Below are positions 61,801-64,000 of a stretch of DNA of 64,000 nucleotides, piece after piece. The DNA is from Apostichopus japonicus (Eukaryota; Echinodermata; Holothuroidea; Aspidochirotida; Stichopodidae), in the NCBI RefSeq assembly GCF_037975245.1, contig NC_092579.1:875001-939000 (forward strand), in the 5' to 3' direction. Position numbers and translations under genes: made by a program. The notes beneath the pieces were generated by a model. That model saw nothing but the letters and a program-made list of their open reading frames with translations, was not told the origin of the DNA and made no database searches. The first letter of the stretch is position 1, and each line of letters begins with the position of its first letter.

Positions 61801-64000
61801 ATATCAGCTAAGTGTGATGTCTCTACCAGCTGGTAATTAAATTAACTGTTCTATATCCTGGTTATGTAACTGTATCTTAGATATATCATCAATAAGGTTT
61901 ATACATATCAGCTTAGTGTGATGTCCCTACCTGTCGGTTATTAACTGTTCTATATGCTGGTTATGTAACTGTATTTTACACATATTACTAATAAGGTTTT
62001 TACATATCAGCTGAGTGTGATATCTCTACAAGCTGGTTATCATCTGTACTATATATGCTAGTTATGTAACTGTATTTTACATATATCATCAATAAGGTTT
62101 CTATATATCAGCTGAGTGTAATGTCTCTATCTGCTGGTTATTAACGTTCTATATGCTAGTTATGTAACTGTAGTTTATATATATCATCAAGAAGGTTTCT
62201 ACATATCAGCTGAGTGTGACAACTCTACCAGCTGGTTATTGACTGTTCTATATACTGGTTATTAACTGTATTTTACATATATCAATAATAAGGTTTCTAT
62301 ATATCAGCTGAGTGTGATATCTCTACCTACTGGGTTTTAACTGTACTATTACTAGTTATGTAACTGTATTTTACATATATCATCAATAACTTTTACATAT
62401 CAGATGAGTGTGATATCTCTACCAGCTGGTTATCATCTGTACTATATATGCTAGTTATGTAACTGTATTTTACATATATCATCAATAACTTTGACATATC
62501 AGATGAGTGTGATGTCTCTACCTGCTGGTTGTTAACTGTACTATATATACTGGTTATGTAACTGTAGTTTACATATATCATCACTAAGGTTTCTACATCA
62601 TGATGTCTCTACCTGCTGGATATGTCTGCTCCCGTCTTCAGTAGATAGCGTACCACGTGATGATGGCCGTGTTTGCTAGCTAGCAGGAGGGGGGTCATTC
62701 CTCTCCTATCAGATTCGTTTATCGTGTCAGGCTGCTCGTGGAGGGCTGCTGCTGTGAACTTCAATTTACCATGTCTGAAACAAACAATCCAGAGAGGTTG
62801 TCAATTGACCTGATTAGTCACTTTGACGTATATTTAAAGTAACAAGGAAAATGTTACTATGGATGAAGCATTGGTAGGATACAATTAACCGTGCAATGTC
62901 ACTACTCACAAATATAGACATAGTGAACACAGCATGAAATAGTGCAATAAATGTGAAGGCAGGTAAGCGATTACCACTGTGATGTAGTACTTACGACGCA
63001 GCTATGTGTAGAGGGCTTTTTACTTGGTGGTCTTTGCACGTCAAATTTGCTCCCGCATCCAACAGACATCGCATAATCTAATGTAATGTGTAAAGAATAC
63101 ACATTGAACTAACAAACAGCTATTTAATCTCTGATACTGATTAATATCCCTTTAATTAGGTCACAAACAACAGTTCAATGAATATTAGCATAAGGCCCGG
63201 CCTGCATACTCACGATGTGATGGAGAAACGGCATATTGAACATACTATCTGATATTACACAGCACTGTGAATACTTGATAGGTCCAACACATTAACTTGC
63301 TAGTCGAATTAAAGGACAGAACATTCCAAACTTAAAATAAAAGTGAACAATTTATATACATTAGGTCTAACTCTATATGGTGGGATATATTAATGTAAAG
63401 ATAATTAATTTAATAACATTAAAGAGCATTTACCTCCACATTTCCATTTTCAGCAGCATAATGAAGAGGAGTCCATTCCATCTTGCTGGTCGCATTGATT
63501 ATATTAACAGAATTTACGTGTCTTAGCAACATCTTAACAAACTCCACGTGATCCATCTCAACAGCCAAGTGTAAGCAGTTTTTCTGATTGTAATCCAATG
63601 TCTCTATTGCAGAGCCCTCCTTTAACAGTATCCCGCCCGCTTCACAGTTTCCTTTCCATGCAGCACACATTAATGGTGTGAAGCTGTCTTCATCACAGAT
63701 GTCAGGTGGACATCCCTTGGAGATAAATATAGTAAAAGAACAGTAAAACATTGTCTCAAAGTGATAGAAGTGTTATTAATAATTAATTTATTCACAACAT
63801 TTATTTCTTCATATATAGTAGTCTGTTACAAATCACTGCTATAACTCTATGATGTAATTATCTACTATTTATTAACACCCTCACCACCCATCGACTAAAC
63901 AGACTGAAATTCTGAATCCTACCTACCTACGATGAGGTCAGTTCCTTAGATTCAACACAAAACTGAACAAAAAGAATATATAAGGCTCCTATAGAACTCA
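46954..64000 (-). CDS. trpa1: TRPA1-like ankyrin-repeat cation channel, 3' 18 exons (5' end outside window)
   Basis: Eighteen exons join with consistent phases into 777 residues ending at TAA. Exons: 63715-63434, 63077-62995, 62774-62613, 61016-60905, 60122-59953, 58743-58599, 56076-55993, 55409-55339, 54532-54346, 52974-52867, 52397-52231, 51792-51732, 51219-51151, 50765-50595, 49419-49351, 48417-48304, 47658-47537, 47110-46954. Counting from the first visible residue: eight ankyrin repeats (1-270), pre-S1 linker (271-370), S1 about 380-397, S2 about 444-466, S3-S4 about 477-523, S5 about 545-563, pore helix and filter (AMTMGEFGREN, about 580-590), S6 to TRP-like helix (about 606-647), and a C-terminal coil (about 726-745). 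TRPA1 is a plasma-membrane Ca2+-permeable channel for irritants and temperature. Human TRPA1 is 1119 residues, so roughly 340 N-terminal residues should lie beyond 64000. No frame damage seen. Confidence 0.93.
47225..47475. repeat. Four-copy 59-bp repeat in the last TRPA intron
   Basis: Copies carry ATGTCATTGCATGCTATAT, GTTGCGTGTAGTTA and GTTTATTA, starting near 47243, 47303, 47363 and 47422. They sit in the intron between 47110 and 47537. Confidence 0.85.
49456..50085. repeat. 34-bp minisatellite in a TRPA intron
   Basis: About 18 copies of GAGAGTTCAATAGAGATATA followed by ACCGAAGCTACAAT. The first, degenerate copies start only about 36 bp from the 3' splice site at 49420, so the array occupies the region where the branch point would be. 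Confidence 0.92.
50595..54532 (-). CDS. TRPA gene: transmembrane and pore exons S1-S6
   Basis: Exons 54532-54346 (S1 and the S1-S2 loop), 52974-52867 (S2), 52397-52231 (S3-S4, ending YLRFITLLQ), 51792-51732 (S4-S5 linker, VGIYVTMFW), 51219-51151 (S5, VLFMIAFAFTFRI) and 50765-50595 (pore and S6). For the last exon the acceptor TCCGTCCAG gives phase 0 and a reading FSYSTELRSFLTT. A nearer TTACAG would give a stop. The filter region reads TMGEF, where human TRPA1 has MLGDI; Glu at this place is common in invertebrate TRPA. All splice junctions are GT/AG. Confidence 0.9.
51900..52190. repeat. Degenerate CCCAT-rich tract
   Basis: Irregular copies of CATCCCAT, TTCCCATCC and CCATTCCA over about 290 bp between the S4 exon and the S4-S5 linker exon. 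On the transcribed (minus) strand this is purine-rich (GGGATG). No regular period. Confidence 0.75.
53727..54372. repeat. 77-bp tandem array duplicating the 3' end and 5' splice site of the TRPA S1 exon
   Basis: Eight copies lie in the intron directly after exon 54532-54346, and the exon end is the ninth copy. Each copy holds, on the minus strand, GAGTCTGATCC, AGGTCC, then CAACCGGTTGGAG followed by GTATAAC, which is the exon end and its donor. Two monomer types alternate (CCTCCAACCGG and CACCAATCGG on the plus strand), making a dimer of about 155 bp. Confidence 0.9.
55086..55206. repeat. (AT)n microsatellite
   Basis: A long TA dinucleotide run, then ATGAATGTATATATATGATA repeated. Located in a TRPA intron. 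Confidence 0.95.
55339..58743 (-). CDS. TRPA gene: pre-S1 linker exons (electrophile-sensing region)
   Basis: Exons 58743-58599, 56076-55993 and 55409-55339. The first reads LIEKLPSCAEIVFNKCMRYS and matches the helix-turn-helix before S1 of TRPA1. It is followed by TYDFKYL and ALN...LKREN...KLKW, ending one base short of the Trp codon. For 56076-55993 I chose the donor GTAGGT after AAC (phase 0), because the alternative GTAACA four bases later breaks the phase with the next exon. Compared with human TRPA1, Cys is present at the positions of C633 and C641 and Lys at K710, but not Cys at C621, C651, C665 or C703. Confidence 0.85.
55690..55872. repeat. (AT)n and (ATCT)n microsatellites
   Basis: Two TA runs flank TCTA tetranucleotide repeats (55801-55832). 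They lie just downstream, in the transcribed direction, of the TRPA exon 56076-55993. Between them are words such as GTGATGTACATATAGTTCAGG in two or three copies. Confidence 0.95.
56105..56440. repeat. 32-bp minisatellite in a TRPA intron
   Basis: About nine copies of TTGATATCAGAGAGGATAAA followed by ATACAATTAATA, beginning some 60 bp upstream of the acceptor of exon 56076-55993. Confidence 0.9.
56648..58155. repeat. 55-56-bp minisatellite, about 27 copies
   Basis: The unit is CTAACCGAATGATACGTCAA, TTTGCACACATCTATCATTA, then ATAACAAACTCATCTA. It shows higher-order structure: a five-unit block of about 282 bp marked by the variant CTTCAATTGGAAAC is present twice in direct succession (about 56942 and 57224). 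The array fills most of the intron between exons 58743-58599 and 56076-55993. Confidence 0.95.
58790..59285. repeat. Cluster of imperfect TCGATAAACTGA palindromes
   Basis: At least eight copies of a 21-23-bp imperfect palindrome, TCGATAAACTGA joined to TTTATCGA-like right halves. Starts are near 58875, 58930, 58987, 59012, 59044, 59099, 59208 and 59248. Spacers are irregular and rich in GAAAAAC/TTGTTTTTC words. It lies in the TRPA intron between exons 60122-59953 and 58743-58599. Not a regular tandem repeat. Confidence 0.7.
59286..59952 (-). other. Rest of a TRPA intron
   Basis: AT-rich. A 62-codon minus-strand frame (59479-59291) is not an exon, because the neighbouring exons 59953 and 58743 join in phase without it. 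Confidence 0.5.
59953..63715 (-). CDS. TRPA gene: ankyrin-repeat exons (five exons)
   Basis: Exons 63715-63434, 63077-62995, 62774-62613, 61016-60905 and 60122-59953. Typical ankyrin helices are visible: FTPLMCAAWKGN, CLHLAVEMDHVEFVKMLL, WTPLHYAAENGNVE, SPLHIAASHGK, MTPLLLASKHGHHHVVRYLL, MTALSLAAMKGNVHVISVLL, NTPLHICCIYNQDDAAHLLL and SVLDLAANYKREAIAAAIL. That makes eight repeats, so about half of the usual TRPA1 stack. Donors are GTAAAT, GTAAGT, GTAGAG, GTAAGT and GTAAGT. The donor of 62613 also heads a tandem array in the next intron. Confidence 0.9.
60123..60904 (-). other. TRPA intron holding the tRNA-like sequence
   Basis: A G-run occurs at about 60216-60225. Apart from the tRNA-like sequence nothing else was recognised. 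Confidence 0.5.
60560..60633 (+). tRNA. tRNA-like sequence, anticodon ACA; pseudogene or SINE head
   Basis: A cloverleaf can be drawn: acceptor GCGTCCA/TGGAGGC (one G-G mismatch), D-stem ACCT/GGGT, anticodon stem TCCAC/GCGGG (one mismatch) with loop GTACAGA, and a perfect T-stem CCGGG/CCCGG around TTCGAAT. A-box (TAACCTAGTGG) and B-box (GGTTCGAATCC) are good, and a run of six T follows at 60637. The anticodon ACA would be cysteine, but eukaryotic Cys tRNAs use GCA, so a working tRNA is unlikely. It lies inside a TRPA intron on the opposite strand. Confidence 0.5.
61550..62625. repeat. 100-bp tandem array carrying copies of a TRPA 5' splice site
   Basis: Ten to eleven diverged units of about 98-103 bp: CTGCTGGTTATTAACTG, a TATACTGGTTATGTAACTG part, TTTACATATATCATCAATAAGG, TTTCTACATATCAGCTGAG and TGTGATGTCTCTAC. 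On the minus strand the end of the unit reads CCAGCAG then GTAGAGACATC. That is exactly the end and donor of exon 62774-62613, which forms the right-hand boundary of the array. Confidence 0.9.
62775..63433 (-). other. Two short TRPA introns
   Basis: Introns 62994-62775 and 63433-63078 flank exon 63077-62995. They are 220 and 356 bp long, much shorter than the others, and free of tandem repeats. Confidence 0.7.
63716..64000 (-). other. TRPA intron to the window edge
   Basis: No further exon seen. The first visible exon begins at an acceptor (CTCCAAG before 63715), so more ankyrin exons should lie beyond the right edge. Confidence 0.5.

Overview
The window is eukaryotic genomic DNA: AT-rich, sparse in genes, with multi-exon genes bounded by GT/AG introns, tRNA-derived SINEs, truncated LINEs, a solo LTR, non-autonomous DNA transposons and very many minisatellites. 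The gene set (a TRPA1-type channel, a secreted two-domain Kunitz inhibitor, an intronless SLC35G-type transporter) and the repeat types fit a marine invertebrate. An echinoderm is my best guess, but nothing in the sequence proves it.

Layout. 1-2720: fifteen copies of a 182-bp satellite, probably continuing off the left edge. 2.7-12 kb: repeat land with no gene: a TA-flanked MITE (3387-3627), an hAT-like non-autonomous element with 8-bp target duplications (4366-5994) that holds a perfect 58-bp hairpin, a 31-bp minisatellite and two 5'-truncated LINE copies. 14.5-32 kb: a minus-strand Kunitz inhibitor gene in three exons, with introns of about 12.9 and 4.0 kb that hold SINEs and minisatellites. 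32-42 kb: intergenic, with a hammerhead-like ribozyme motif (35193-35231), a 594-bp solo LTR (37723-38316) and a SINE. 42037-43080: an intronless 347-residue drug/metabolite-transporter protein of SLC35G type. 43707-44481: a transposon with 80-bp inverted repeats and 9-bp target duplications. 46954-64000: a minus-strand TRPA1-like channel gene running off the right edge. I could join 18 exons with consistent splice phases, giving 777 residues that cover eight ankyrin repeats, the pre-S1 linker, S1-S6, the TRP-like helix and the C-terminal coil.

Main observations. The TRPA gene is heavily invaded by tandem repeats. Three of these arrays start exactly on functional gene boundaries: one on the stop codon, one on the 5' splice site of the S1 exon and one on the 5' splice site of an ankyrin exon. 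Two introns therefore carry rows of duplicated donor sites. By eye, this channel also lacks the equivalents of several electrophile-sensing cysteines of human TRPA1 (C621, C665, and also C651 and C703) but keeps C633, C641 and K710.
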